Assembly: GCA_958403395.1 (NCBI GenBank) | Contig: CATXXF010000030.1 | Span: 1-23,826, forward strand | Direction: 5' to 3' | DNA from: an uncultured Collinsella sp. | GTDB taxonomy: Bacteria; Actinomycetota; Coriobacteriia; Coriobacteriales; Coriobacteriaceae | Length of the DNA stretch: 23,826 bases | Shown here: in pieces, positions 8,262-22,364 of the stretch | Layout of the letters: the number at the start of each line of letters is the position of its first letter | How positions within the stretch are numbered: position 1 is the stretch's first letter | The notes under the pieces: generated by a model | Databases searched by the model: none | Told to the model about the DNA's origin: nothing | The model's input: only the letters and a program-made list of their open reading frames with translations | Position numbers and translations under genes: made by a program

Positions 8262-8336
8262 CCGCTGCCAGAGACAGCCGGCGCAAACGGGTCTTACCCG
8301 CGAGCTTAATGGGATATCCCGCCAGCCGAGGTGGTC
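8262..8336 (+). ncRNA. Ribosomal protein L10 leader
   Basis: The 5' untranslated region of rplJ holds the known L10 leader pattern: GAGACAGCCGGCG on the left, a GGGTcttACCC hairpin (8289-8299), the conserved TTAAT (8306-8310), and CGCCAGCCGAGGT on the right (8320-8332). In other bacteria L10, with L7/L12, binds this structure and represses its own operon. Recognised by motif; no covariance search was run. Confidence 0.8.
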
Positions 8337-8354
8337 GAGTAGATATGTCTTCTC

Positions 8355-8391
8355 GCCCCCGTCGCTCATGCAGCGCGGGGGCTTTCTTTTT
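8355..8391 (+). terminator. Attenuator/terminator in the rplJ leader
   Basis: The stem GCCCCCG-t-CGCT / AGCG-CGGGGGC with loop CATGC is followed by TTTCTTTTT. It lies between the L10 leader and the rplJ ribosome-binding site, so read-through would control rplJL. The upstream leader could modulate it. Confidence 0.75.
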
Positions 8392-8456
8392 GGACATGCC
8401 CCCGTCACGTCCTTGTGGCGGACCGTGCCCGGAAAGAATTCGAGGAGGTGTAATTC

Positions 8457-8978
8457 ATGCCCCAGCAGTACAAAATCGACAAGGTTGCAGAGATCGAGTC
8501 CCGTATCGCCGAGAACGCCGGTCTGTTCGTCGTCAACTACAACGGTCTGACGGTTAAGCAGGCTCAGGAGCTGCGTCATCAGCTTCGCGAGTGCGGCGCC
8601 GAGATGAAGGTCTACAAGAACAACCTGGTCAAGATCGCCCTCAAGAACCAGGAGCAGCCCGAGATCGACGAGATCCTCGCCGGCCCCGTCGCTTATGTGT
8701 TCTACGAGACCGAGCCGGTCGAGGCCGCTAAGGCCCTTAAGGACTTCTCCGCTAAGTCCAAGGGCGTCCTTGAGATCAAGGGCGGTATCTCCGACGGCAA
8801 GGCCGTTTCCGCTGATGATGTTAAGGCTATCGCCGAGCTGCCCACCAAGGATCAGCTTCTCGGCCAGATCGCCGGTCTCATCTCCGGTTTCGCTCGCGAC
8901 ATCGCTGTCTGCGTCAACGGCGTTTCCTCTGGTCTCGCTCGTTCGATCCAGCAGGTCTCCGAGCAGAAGGCAGCCTAG
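8457..8978 (+). CDS. rplJ: 50S ribosomal protein L10
   Basis: A 173-aa protein that anchors the L7/L12 stalk to 23S rRNA. The N-terminal sequence (YKIDKVAEIESRIAENAGLFVVNYNGLTVKQAQELR) and NNLVKIAL are typical of L10; the C-terminal helix (from about residue 135) is the L7/L12 docking segment. GAGGAGGTG ends 6 nt before the ATG. It is first in an rplJ-rplL operon preceded by promoter, L10 leader and attenuator, consistent with autogenous control. rplK and rplA are not immediately upstream in this window. Confidence 0.97.
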   Translation: MPQQYKIDKVAEIESRIAENAGLFVVNYNGLTVKQAQELRHQLRECGAEMKVYKNNLVKIALKNQEQPEIDEILAGPVAYVFYETEPVEAAKALKDFSAKSKGVLEIKGGISDGKAVSADDVKAIAELPTKDQLLGQIAGLISGFARDIAVCVNGVSSGLARSIQQVSEQKAA

Positions 8979-9080
8979 TTGCTGTTTTCACCCGCGGCGG
9001 CAAAGCCGCACCCCTGGCGCATTCGCGCCGTGTTTTAACTGATCTCCGTGCATCCGCACGGAAACCGAAAGGACTTAGAA

Positions 9081-9458
9081 ATGGCTAAGCTTACCACCGA
9101 TGAGATCATCGATGCTCTTAAGGAAATGACCCTTCTCGAGGCTTCCGAGCTCGTTAAGGCTATCGAGGACACCTTCGGCGTTTCCGCCGCTGCTCCTGCC
9201 GCTGTTGTCGCCGCTCCCGCTGCTGGCGCTGCTGAGGCCGAGGAGAAGACCGAGTTTGACGTCGTGCTCGAGGGCTTCGGCGACAACAAGATCCAGGTCA
9301 TCAAGGCCGTCCGTGAGCTCACCAACCTTGGTCTGAAGGAGGCCAAGGAGGTCGTCGAGGGCGCTCCCAAGGCTGTTCTCGAGGGTGCCAAGAAGGAGGA
9401 CGCCGAGGCTGCCAAGGAGAAGCTCGAGGCTGCTGGCGCTGCTGTCACCCTCAAGTAA
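9081..9458 (+). CDS. rplL: 50S ribosomal protein L7/L12
   Basis: A 125-aa stalk protein that recruits translation GTPases. It has an N-terminal dimerisation region (MAKLTTDEIIDALKEMTLLE), an Ala-rich hinge (about residues 36-53) and the conserved C-terminal domain with GFGDNKIQVIKAVREL and LGLKEAKEVVE. ATG 9081 is chosen because AAAGGA lies 8 nt upstream; the longer frame from 9048 has no support. A 102-nt gap after rplJ holds small hairpins, including CCGTGC-atcc-GCACGG just before the ribosome site. A strong terminator follows. Confidence 0.97.
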   Translation: MAKLTTDEIIDALKEMTLLEASELVKAIEDTFGVSAAAPAAVVAAPAAGAAEAEEKTEFDVVLEGFGDNKIQVIKAVRELTNLGLKEAKEVVEGAPKAVLEGAKKEDAEAAKEKLEAAGAAVTLK

Positions 9459-9486
9459 TCAGGCTTTCTCGCCAGATTTCTTTGCA

Positions 9487-9526
9487 GACGGGGTTCGCAT
9501 TGCGAGCCCCGTCTTTTTTGTTTTTC
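9487..9526 (+). terminator. Terminator of rplJL
   Basis: GACGGGG (9487-9493) pairs with CCCCGTC (9507-9513), and an inner TCGC/GCGA extends the stem. TTTTTTGTTTTT follows. Rho-independent terminator that separates rplJL from galU. Confidence 0.9.
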
Positions 9527-9648
9527 GGTCCCTCGGCATCGGTAGCTCAAACTGCCATGTTCTGTGATTTGCGTCGTATCGGGCACCCTGCCGTTGGGCA
9601 ATAAAATTGCACCATTCGAGCAATAATTTGCGTTGACCTGCTGAAGAA

Positions 9649-9676
9649 TTGTCTCTGCCTTGTAGCGACATATAGT
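9649..9676 (+). promoter_or_regulatory. Candidate galU promoter
   Basis: TTGTCT (9649-9654) and TATAGT (9671-9676) with 16-bp spacing, about 95 bp before galU. A TTGACC at 9633 has no good partner. Apart from this promoter, the 314-bp gap between rplL and galU holds the rplL terminator and a GGCGC-tttt-GCGCC hairpin at 9737-9750; nothing else is evident. Confidence 0.45.
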
Positions 9677-9772
9677 TCCAGCGGTAAGATGCTTAGGTAT
9701 CGCAATTTGGTCTGCGGCTGTGTGCCGCACGCATGGGGCGCTTTTGCGCCTGCGAAAGGATCTTTGAATAAC

Positions 9773-10681
9773 ATGAAGGCAATCATCCCCGCCGCCGGTC
9801 TTGGCACGCGTTTTCTGCCTGGCACCAAGTGCACGCCCAAAGAGATGCTGCCGGTGCTCGACAAGCCCGTCATTCAGTACGTCGTCGAGGAGGCGCTCGA
9901 CCCCGAGGAGGTCGACGATGCCATTATCGTCACCTCGCCCGGCAAGCCCGAGCTGCTGAACTACTTCCAGCCCGACCGTTCGCTCGAGAACCTGCTGCGC
10001 GAGCGCGGTAAGGACGCCTACGCCGACGCTGTCGCCCATGCGGGCGGTATGCCGGTCGACTTCCGCTATCAGTACGAGCCCAAGGGTCTCGGTCACGCCA
10101 TTCGCTCTGCCGCCGACGCTGTGGCAGGGGAGAACTTCCTGGTTCTTCTGGGCGACTACGTTGTGCCCAACCGTGATATCTGCGACAAGATGCTTGCCGT
10201 CTCCAAGGAGCACGGTGGCGCTTCGGTTATCGCCGTTGCCGCGTGTGCTCCCGAGGAGGTTAGCCGCTACGGCGTTATCGCCGGTGAGCGCGTGGGCTCG
10301 CTCGAGGGCGCCGAGGATGTTGCCGATGGCGAGCCGGGTGCCGTGTGGCGCATCGGCGGCCTGGTGGAGAAGCCTGCTCCCGAGGCGGCTCCGTCCAACC
10401 TGTACATCGTCGGCCGCTACCTGCTGAGCCCGCTGGTCATGGACCTTCTTGCCGACCAGCAGGCCGGTAAGGGCGGCGAGATCCAGCTGACCGACGCCAT
10501 GGCCCGTTCGCTCGATCGCGAGGCCATGTATGCCGTCGTCATCGACCCGCTGTCGGGCTACGACACCGGTACCCCGTCTGGCTGGATGGCCACCAACGCC
10601 CTCATGGCTGCAAGCGATCCTCGTTTTGCAGGCGCCTTCTGGGATGCCATCGACGAGCGCGGCGGCTTGATGCGCAAGTAG
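9773..10681 (+). CDS. galU: UTP-glucose-1-phosphate uridylyltransferase
   Basis: A 302-aa cytoplasmic enzyme that makes UDP-glucose from UTP and glucose-1-phosphate for cell-surface glycans and galactose metabolism. Signature sequences are MKAIIPAAGLGTRFLP at the N-terminus, KEMLPVLDKPVIQYVVEEA (23-41), YQYEPKGLGHAI, LLGDYVVP, a Gly-Leu-Val-Glu-Lys-Pro block, and GGEIQLTDA. The ATG at 9773 gives the family N-terminus; AAAGGA lies 12 nt upstream, longer than usual, and TTG 9764 is an alternative start three codons earlier. It is flanked by its own promoter and terminator, so it is a single gene placed between rplL and rpoB. Confidence 0.96.
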   Translation: MKAIIPAAGLGTRFLPGTKCTPKEMLPVLDKPVIQYVVEEALDPEEVDDAIIVTSPGKPELLNYFQPDRSLENLLRERGKDAYADAVAHAGGMPVDFRYQYEPKGLGHAIRSAADAVAGENFLVLLGDYVVPNRDICDKMLAVSKEHGGASVIAVAACAPEEVSRYGVIAGERVGSLEGAEDVADGEPGAVWRIGGLVEKPAPEAAPSNLYIVGRYLLSPLVMDLLADQQAGKGGEIQLTDAMARSLDREAMYAVVIDPLSGYDTGTPSGWMATNALMAASDPRFAGAFWDAIDERGGLMRK

Positions 10682-10701
10682 GCCTTCGGGCAACGATATT
10701 T

Positions 10702-10736
10702 ACGGGCGCGGACCTCGGTTCGCGCCCGTTTTTTAT
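10702..10736 (+). terminator. Terminator of galU
   Basis: ACGGGCGCG (10702-10710) pairs with CGCGCCCGT (10721-10729) and is followed by TTTTTT. It insulates galU from rpoBC. Confidence 0.92.
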
Positions 10737-10777
10737 AAGAGCTGCGATTGCCGGCCCTCTGTTCACAGAAAATATAT

Positions 10778-10789
10778 GAACATATGTTC
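10778..10789. promoter_or_regulatory. LexA-like (SOS box) palindrome
   Basis: GAACATATGTTC is a perfect 12-bp palindrome and, with the following G, differs from the Gram-positive LexA site CGAACATATGTTCG only at its first base. It lies about 80 bp upstream of the main rpoB -35. A weak promoter (TTGCCG 10748-10753, AATATA 10771-10776) would place it at the start of transcription. Binding is inferred from the motif alone. Confidence 0.45.
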
Positions 10790-10867
10790 GACGCACATAC
10801 ATCTACCTGCATGTTTTCTGTCGAAAAACTTTGCTACTCCAAAAACTCAATCGCGTCAAGGCTTTTC

Positions 10868-10895
10868 TTGCTCAACGGTCGGTACCTGATAAACT
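10868..10895 (+). promoter_or_regulatory. rpoBC promoter
   Basis: TTGCTC (10868-10873), 16 bp, then TAAACT (10890-10895) preceded by an extended -10 TG dinucleotide. About 70 nt of leader follow, with a TGGCGA/TCGCCA hairpin at 10912-10932. Confidence 0.55.
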
Positions 10896-10968
10896 ATTAG
10901 GTTGCGATAACTGGCGAAGCCATGCCTCGCCAACCCACCGAGCATTTCCGTGAAGGAGGAAAAACCTG

Positions 10969-14460
<3,492 letters not shown>

Positions 14461-14466
14461 TTGACT

Positions 14467-18942
<4,476 letters not shown>

Positions 18943-18970
18943 CTTCCAAGTACGTTAACCGTCCTTCCAA

Positions 18971-19005
18971 AGACCCGTTTCCCAACAGGGAAGCGGGTCT
19001 TTTTT
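18971..19005 (+). terminator. Terminator of rpoBC
   Basis: AGACCCG-t-TTCCC / GGGAA-g-CGGGTCT with an AACA loop, followed by TTTTTT. Classical rho-independent terminator. Confidence 0.95.
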
Positions 19006-19011
19006 GGTGAG

Positions 19012-19204
19012 GAACGTTACCCCGACGAGCACGTCGGATTCCCGGAACGGGCCGCCCGCTGTTTAAGTTTGTCGCGAGTTCCGCACGCAAAGGAAAGCAC
19101 TTAATGTGCTTTCCGTCTTGCGCAGGACTGTAGAGCAGCAAACTTAAACAGCGGGCGGCCCGTTCCGGGAAACTGCCCCCGCGCACAGAAGGGGATTCCT
19201 TTTG
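19012..19204 (+). repeat. Palindromic element copy 2 (after rpoC)
   Basis: Contains a 5' hairpin CCGACG-agca-CGTCGG (19022-19037), a perfect 33-bp outer stem (19039-19071 with 19139-19171), an inner hairpin GGAAAGCAC-TTAAT-GTGCTTTCC (19092-19114), and a 3' block GCGCACAGAAGGGGATTCC to 19204. Every constant block is exactly 2,040 bp from its counterpart in copy 3, so the two copies have identical length. It begins directly after the rpoC terminator. The 112-aa minus-strand frame across it is a product of the repeat. Confidence 0.88.
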
Positions 19205-19230
19205 CCAATAAGGGACAGGTTTAATTTGGT
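19203..19230 (+). repeat. 28-bp inverted repeat, left copy
   Basis: Matches the reverse complement of 21022-21049 at 26 of 28 positions. It lies at the inner edge of palindromic element copy 2, facing the sigma/anti-sigma genes. Confidence 0.85.
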
Positions 19231-19250
19231 AGGTTTTTCCTGCTTGAATT

Positions 19251-19279
19251 TGAAACATTCCTTTCGGTCAAAGCGTATC
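19251..19279 (+). promoter_or_regulatory. ECF-type promoter for the sigma operon
   Basis: TGAAAC (19251-19256), 17 bp, CGTATC (19274-19279). This matches the TGAAAC-N16/17-CGTA pattern read by sigma-W/V-type ECF factors and sits about 50 bp before the ECF sigma gene, so autoregulation is likely. Confidence 0.65.
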
Positions 19280-19327
19280 TATGGTGAGGGCCTCAGAAAG
19301 AATCATTAACGTCACCGGGAGGTGATT

Positions 19328-19846
19328 ATGGAAGAACAAGCATTTAGACAGGCGGTCGAGGATCACCGTGATGTCGTGTTTCGAATCGCATTGACGTACC
19401 TGCGCGATCGTGCCGACGCCGACGATGTTGCCCAGGATGTCTTTCTTAAGCTGCTTAAAAGCGATGGACATTTTGAAAGTTGGGAACATCTTCGTCGATG
19501 GCTTATCCGGGTCACGATCAATGAATGTAAATCGCTCTTTCGAAAGCCATGGAGGCGTGTGGAGGATATTGAGAACCTGGCCGATTCGCTTTCGGCGGCG
19601 CAGGATGAGACCAAGGCGGTCCTGTCAGACGTTATGCGACTTCCGGAGCGATTCCGCGTTCCCATCGTGCTCTATTACTATCTGGGCTTTTCGACCTCAG
19701 AGATTGCCGAGTTGTTGCATGTACCAGCCGCGACCGTTCGAACGCGTTTAGCTCGCGGTCGATCGAAGCTCAAATTCATCCTAGAGGAGGGCGACCGTGA
19801 AATCCAATCAAATCAAGCAGGCCTTCGAGTCCATCCAAGCCGATAG
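19328..19846 (+). CDS. ECF-family RNA polymerase sigma factor
   Basis: A 172-aa extracytoplasmic-function sigma factor. Sigma region 2 spans about residues 8-75, with DADDVAQDVFLKL (30-42, core-binding and -10 melting) and RWLIRVTINECKSLFR (57-72). Region 4 spans about 105-149, with LPERFRVPIVLYYYLGFSTSEIAELL and the recognition helix ATVRTRLARGRSKLK. ATG 19328 is chosen inside GTGATTATG since GGAGG lies directly upstream; GTG 19322 is the alternative. It overlaps the next gene by 50 nt, so the two are translationally linked, as with sigma/anti-sigma pairs. An ECF-type promoter upstream suggests that it activates itself. The wobble positions are less GC-rich than in the neighbouring ribosomal genes. 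Confidence 0.93.
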   Translation: MEEQAFRQAVEDHRDVVFRIALTYLRDRADADDVAQDVFLKLLKSDGHFESWEHLRRWLIRVTINECKSLFRKPWRRVEDIENLADSLSAAQDETKAVLSDVMRLPERFRVPIVLYYYLGFSTSEIAELLHVPAATVRTRLARGRSKLKFILEEGDREIQSNQAGLRVHPSR

Positions 19847-20873
19847 CGATCTTGCAGATCGCGTCCTAAATACCGCTGCGGGTGAGCCGCTTCATCGAAA
19901 GGGCCATGCGAAGTCTCTCTATGTTGCCGTAATCGGATGTCTCGCCGGAGTGTTGGCGACCGGAGGGGTCGCCTACGCCGTTATCAATTCCAGCTATTTT
20001 GCCTCAGCCTGGGGAAACCACGGCAATGGGGATTCCATTACCTGGACCAACGGCGGCTCATCGGGGGCTAAATACACCTACACCAGAGAGTTTGGTGACG
20101 GCATTGCGCCCCAAAGCCTGGAGGGCAAAGTCCAGAAGGTTAATCTGTCCGTCGAGGGTAACGGCTATACGCTTGATATCCATGAGATGGCTATCGATAA
20201 AAACGGTTGCGGTGCCGTGACGTTTACGCTGTCCAATCCAAATGGCGTTAACTACTACAAGCCGGCAGCAGAGACGGGCGAACTTGTTCTCTATGGTGAA
20301 GAAGAACAAGGCATCGGCACGCCCAGCATGAACTTCGGCGAGGAATGGGCTGACACACGCTGCACCATTGATAAGGACACATCAAGCGACACGGTCATTA
20401 ATGGCACGATGTACTTTGCCTCGTGGGATCGCGAGCGAGATTTGCAACATGCTGTTACCTGGAATATCTGCTGGACTGAGGGTGAAGGCGAGGACGCGAA
20501 GCCGTTCGAGGCATCGACGCCCGAGTTTAGCGTTGGAGCGTACGTCGATAAAAAGGAACTCCGCTCCGATGACTCGCCTCTCGAGATCAGCCCGTTTTCT
20601 ATCCAGACACACATCGATGATCTGGGCATTGACGCAGTCACGAAGAAGTTGATCGTTACCTACAAGGATGGATCGGAGCAGATTATCGAAGACGATGCTG
20701 CGGGCGCGTACAATTTCTATGTCTCGCTGACGCGCAATAGCGGAGAGAACATCTCGGTGCCGACAAAACTGATCAATGTCGATCAAGTGGTCTCGGTAAC
20801 CCTTGAGGGCACGAGGTACACATCAACAGGAGAGACCGAAACAGAAGTACCCTTTACCATCGTTTATTCGTAA
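19797..20873 (+). CDS. Putative membrane anti-sigma factor
   Basis: A 358-aa protein with a cytoplasmic N-terminus (about 1-40), one membrane helix (about 41-63, LYVAVIGCLAGVLATGGVAYAVI) and a large external domain rich in beta strands. GTG 19797 follows GAGGAGGG by 6 nt and lies within the sigma gene. Topology and overlap with an ECF sigma gene fit an anti-sigma factor that holds its partner at the membrane until a signal arrives. The outer part (strands such as KVNLSVEGNGYTLDIHEMAI and GAVTFTLSNPNG) resembles DUF4179-type sigma-associated proteins of Gram-positive bacteria; that family assignment is tentative. The cytoplasmic segment is short and shows no zinc-binding anti-sigma motif. Confidence 0.8.
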   Translation: MKSNQIKQAFESIQADSDLADRVLNTAAGEPLHRKGHAKSLYVAVIGCLAGVLATGGVAYAVINSSYFASAWGNHGNGDSITWTNGGSSGAKYTYTREFGDGIAPQSLEGKVQKVNLSVEGNGYTLDIHEMAIDKNGCGAVTFTLSNPNGVNYYKPAAETGELVLYGEEEQGIGTPSMNFGEEWADTRCTIDKDTSSDTVINGTMYFASWDRERDLQHAVTWNICWTEGEGEDAKPFEASTPEFSVGAYVDKKELRSDDSPLEISPFSIQTHIDDLGIDAVTKKLIVTYKDGSEQIIEDDAAGAYNFYVSLTRNSGENISVPTKLINVDQVVSVTLEGTRYTSTGETETEVPFTIVYS

Positions 20874-20879
20874 AGTCTG

Positions 20880-20914
20880 GGCCGCTTCCCAAGGGGGGGG
20901 GAAGCGGCCTTTTT
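20880..20914 (+). terminator. Terminator of the sigma operon
   Basis: GGCCGCTTCCC (20880-20890) pairs with GGGAAGCGGCC (20899-20909), then TTTTT. A run of nine G (20893-20901) forms part of the loop and stem. Confidence 0.92.
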
Positions 20915-21021
20915 AGCGTTATATGGACGAGTGGATTGGACGTTATTCGTCTGATTCTCGGAAGAACGTAGCAAATGGATGCGGATCACCGTGAAGAGTG
21001 GCGTTTTCCCAGATAAAACCG
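20915..21021. other. Spacer without recognised features
   Basis: Between the sigma-operon terminator and the right 28-bp inverted repeat I see no gene, promoter or repeat. It is part of a 547-bp gene-free stretch that continues with palindromic element copy 3 and the rpsL promoter. Confidence 0.5.
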
Positions 21022-21049
21022 ACCAAAATAAACCTGTCCCTTTTTGGCA
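21022..21049 (-). repeat. 28-bp inverted repeat, right copy
   Basis: Reverse complement of 19203-19230 with two mismatches. It abuts the 5' end of palindromic element copy 3. The pair brackets 1.8 kb containing only the sigma operon. Confidence 0.85.
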
Positions 21050-21051
21050 GG

Positions 21052-21244
21052 GAACGTTGCCCCGACGAGCACGTCGGATTCCCGGGCCGGGCGGCACAGG
21101 GGTTAAGTTTGTCGCGAGTTCCGCACGAGCCGGAGGCCACTTAATGTGGCCTCCGTGCGAGCCAGGACTGTAGAGCAGCAAACTTAACCCCTGTGCCGCC
21201 CGGACCGGGAATCCGCCCACGCGCACAGAAGGGGATTCCTTTTG
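21052..21244 (+). repeat. Palindromic element copy 3 (before rpsL)
   Basis: Same architecture and length as copy 2: 5' hairpin CCGACG-agca-CGTCGG (21062-21077), a 36-bp outer stem (21076-21111 with 21179-21214, one mismatch), inner hairpin GGAGGCCAC-TTAAT-GTGGCCTCC (21132-21154), and the same 3' block. It lies in direct orientation relative to copy 2. Its stem differs from copy 2 at 8 of 31 aligned positions, and 7 of these are matched by a complementary change in the other arm. Confidence 0.88.
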
Positions 21245-21298
21245 TGTAGGCTTTGCGGAAATATGCTCATTTTGGGATACGCCCGGCGGCGTGGTCTG

Positions 21299-21327
21299 TT
21301 GACGGCACAGCTAACGCCACGTATCCT
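21299..21327 (+). promoter_or_regulatory. rpsL-rpsG-fusA promoter
   Basis: TTGACG (21299-21304), 17 bp, TATCCT (21322-21327), about 94 bp before rpsL. Confidence 0.65.
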
Positions 21328-21420
21328 ATCGAACTGCGTGTTTCGTAGGGGGATGCTGACCCCTCGATTCAAGCCGTTGCACTTTACAGAAAGCTGGAAT
21401 CATTCGAGAAGGAGTACGCT

Positions 21421-21798
21421 TTGCCTACTATTAACCAGCTGGTTCGCCAGGGCCGTCGTTCCGTGCCCAAGAAGTCCAAGAACGCTGCTCTGCAGCACAA
21501 CTCCCAGAAGCGCGGCGTGTGCACCCGCGTCTTCACCACGAGCCCCAAGAAGCCGAACTCGGCTCTTCGTAAGGTTGCCCGTGTTCGCCTTGTCAACGGC
21601 ATCGAAGTTACTGCTTACATCCCGGGTGAGGGCCACAACCTGCAGGAGCACTCCATCGTGCTCGTCCGCGGCGGTCGTGTCCGTGACCTCCCTGGTGTCC
21701 GTTATCACGTCATCCGTGGCGCCTACGACGCTGCTCCGGTCCAGAACCGTATGCAGGCCCGTTCCAAGTACGGTGCTAAGCGCCCCAAGGCTAAATAA
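21421..21798 (+). CDS. rpsL: 30S ribosomal protein S12
   Basis: A 125-aa decoding-centre protein. The TTG start at 21421 follows GAGAAGGAG by 7 nt and gives the family N-terminus (PTINQLVRQGR). RGVCTRVFTTSPKKPNSALRK and GEGHNLQEHSIVLVRGGRV are typical. Lys43 (SPK43KPNS) is retained, but residue 88 is Arg (RGGRV-R-DLPGVRYH, codon CGT 21682-21684) where most bacteria have Lys. It is first in the str-type operon rpsL-rpsG-fusA, 73 nt before rpsG. Confidence 0.98.
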   Translation: MPTINQLVRQGRRSVPKKSKNAALQHNSQKRGVCTRVFTTSPKKPNSALRKVARVRLVNGIEVTAYIPGEGHNLQEHSIVLVRGGRVRDLPGVRYHVIRGAYDAAPVQNRMQARSKYGAKRPKAK

Positions 21799-21871
21799 GC
21801 CAGATAACGTTTTGATACTTTCGCCGTGTGCCGCCTAAGCGCCGCACGGTAGACACTTAAGGAGATTTCAC

Positions 21872-22345
21872 ATGCCGCGTCGTGCAGCAGCTAATCGTCG
21901 TGAGGTTCAGCCTGACGCCGTTTACAACAACCGCCTGGTGACTCAGCTCATCAACAAGGTCCTTCTTGACGGCAAGAAGGCCACCGCTGAGCGCATCGTT
22001 TACACCGCTTTCGAGATCGTTGCCGAGAAGTCCGAGGGTGGCGACGCTCTCGCTACCTTCAAGAAGGCTATGGACAACGTCAAGCCCACGCTCGAGGTTA
22101 AGCCCAAGCGTGTCGGTGGCGCTACCTATCAGGTCCCGATGGAGGTCAACTCCCGTCGTTCCACCGCTCTGGGTATCCGCTGGATCGTCAACTTCTCCCG
22201 CGCTCGCAAGGAGAAGACCATGGCCGAGCGTCTCGCCAACGAGATTCTCGACGCTTCCAACGGCCTGGGCGCTTCCGTCAAGAAGCGTGAGGACGTCTTC
22301 AAGATGGCCGAGGCCAACCGCGCGTTCTCTCACTATCGTTGGTAA
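21872..22345 (+). CDS. rpsG: 30S ribosomal protein S7
   Basis: A 157-aa primary 16S rRNA-binding protein that organises the 30S head. MPRRAAANRREVQPDAVYNN, LVTQLINKVLLDGKK, VGGATYQVPMEV and RWIVNFSRARKEKTMAERLANEI are diagnostic; the C-terminus ends KMAEANRAFSHYRW. AAGGAGA lies 6 nt before the ATG. In E. coli S7 represses this operon by binding the rpsL-rpsG spacer. The spacer here has a partial hairpin (CCGTGTG with the GCACGG before 21851), which could serve this but is not diagnostic. Confidence 0.98.
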   Translation: MPRRAAANRREVQPDAVYNNRLVTQLINKVLLDGKKATAERIVYTAFEIVAEKSEGGDALATFKKAMDNVKPTLEVKPKRVGGATYQVPMEVNSRRSTALGIRWIVNFSRARKEKTMAERLANEILDASNGLGASVKKREDVFKMAEANRAFSHYRW

Positions 22346-22364
22346 GTTAAGGTAAGGAACTAAC

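Noticed and set aside
9048..9080. N-terminal extension of rplL
   Set aside because: The family N-terminus MAKLTTDEI begins at 9081 with its own ribosome-binding site.
19012..21244. Palindromic elements considered as CRISPR or tRNA-like arrays
   Set aside because: There is no regular repeat-spacer pattern, and no tRNA cloverleaf or anticodon arm can be drawn.
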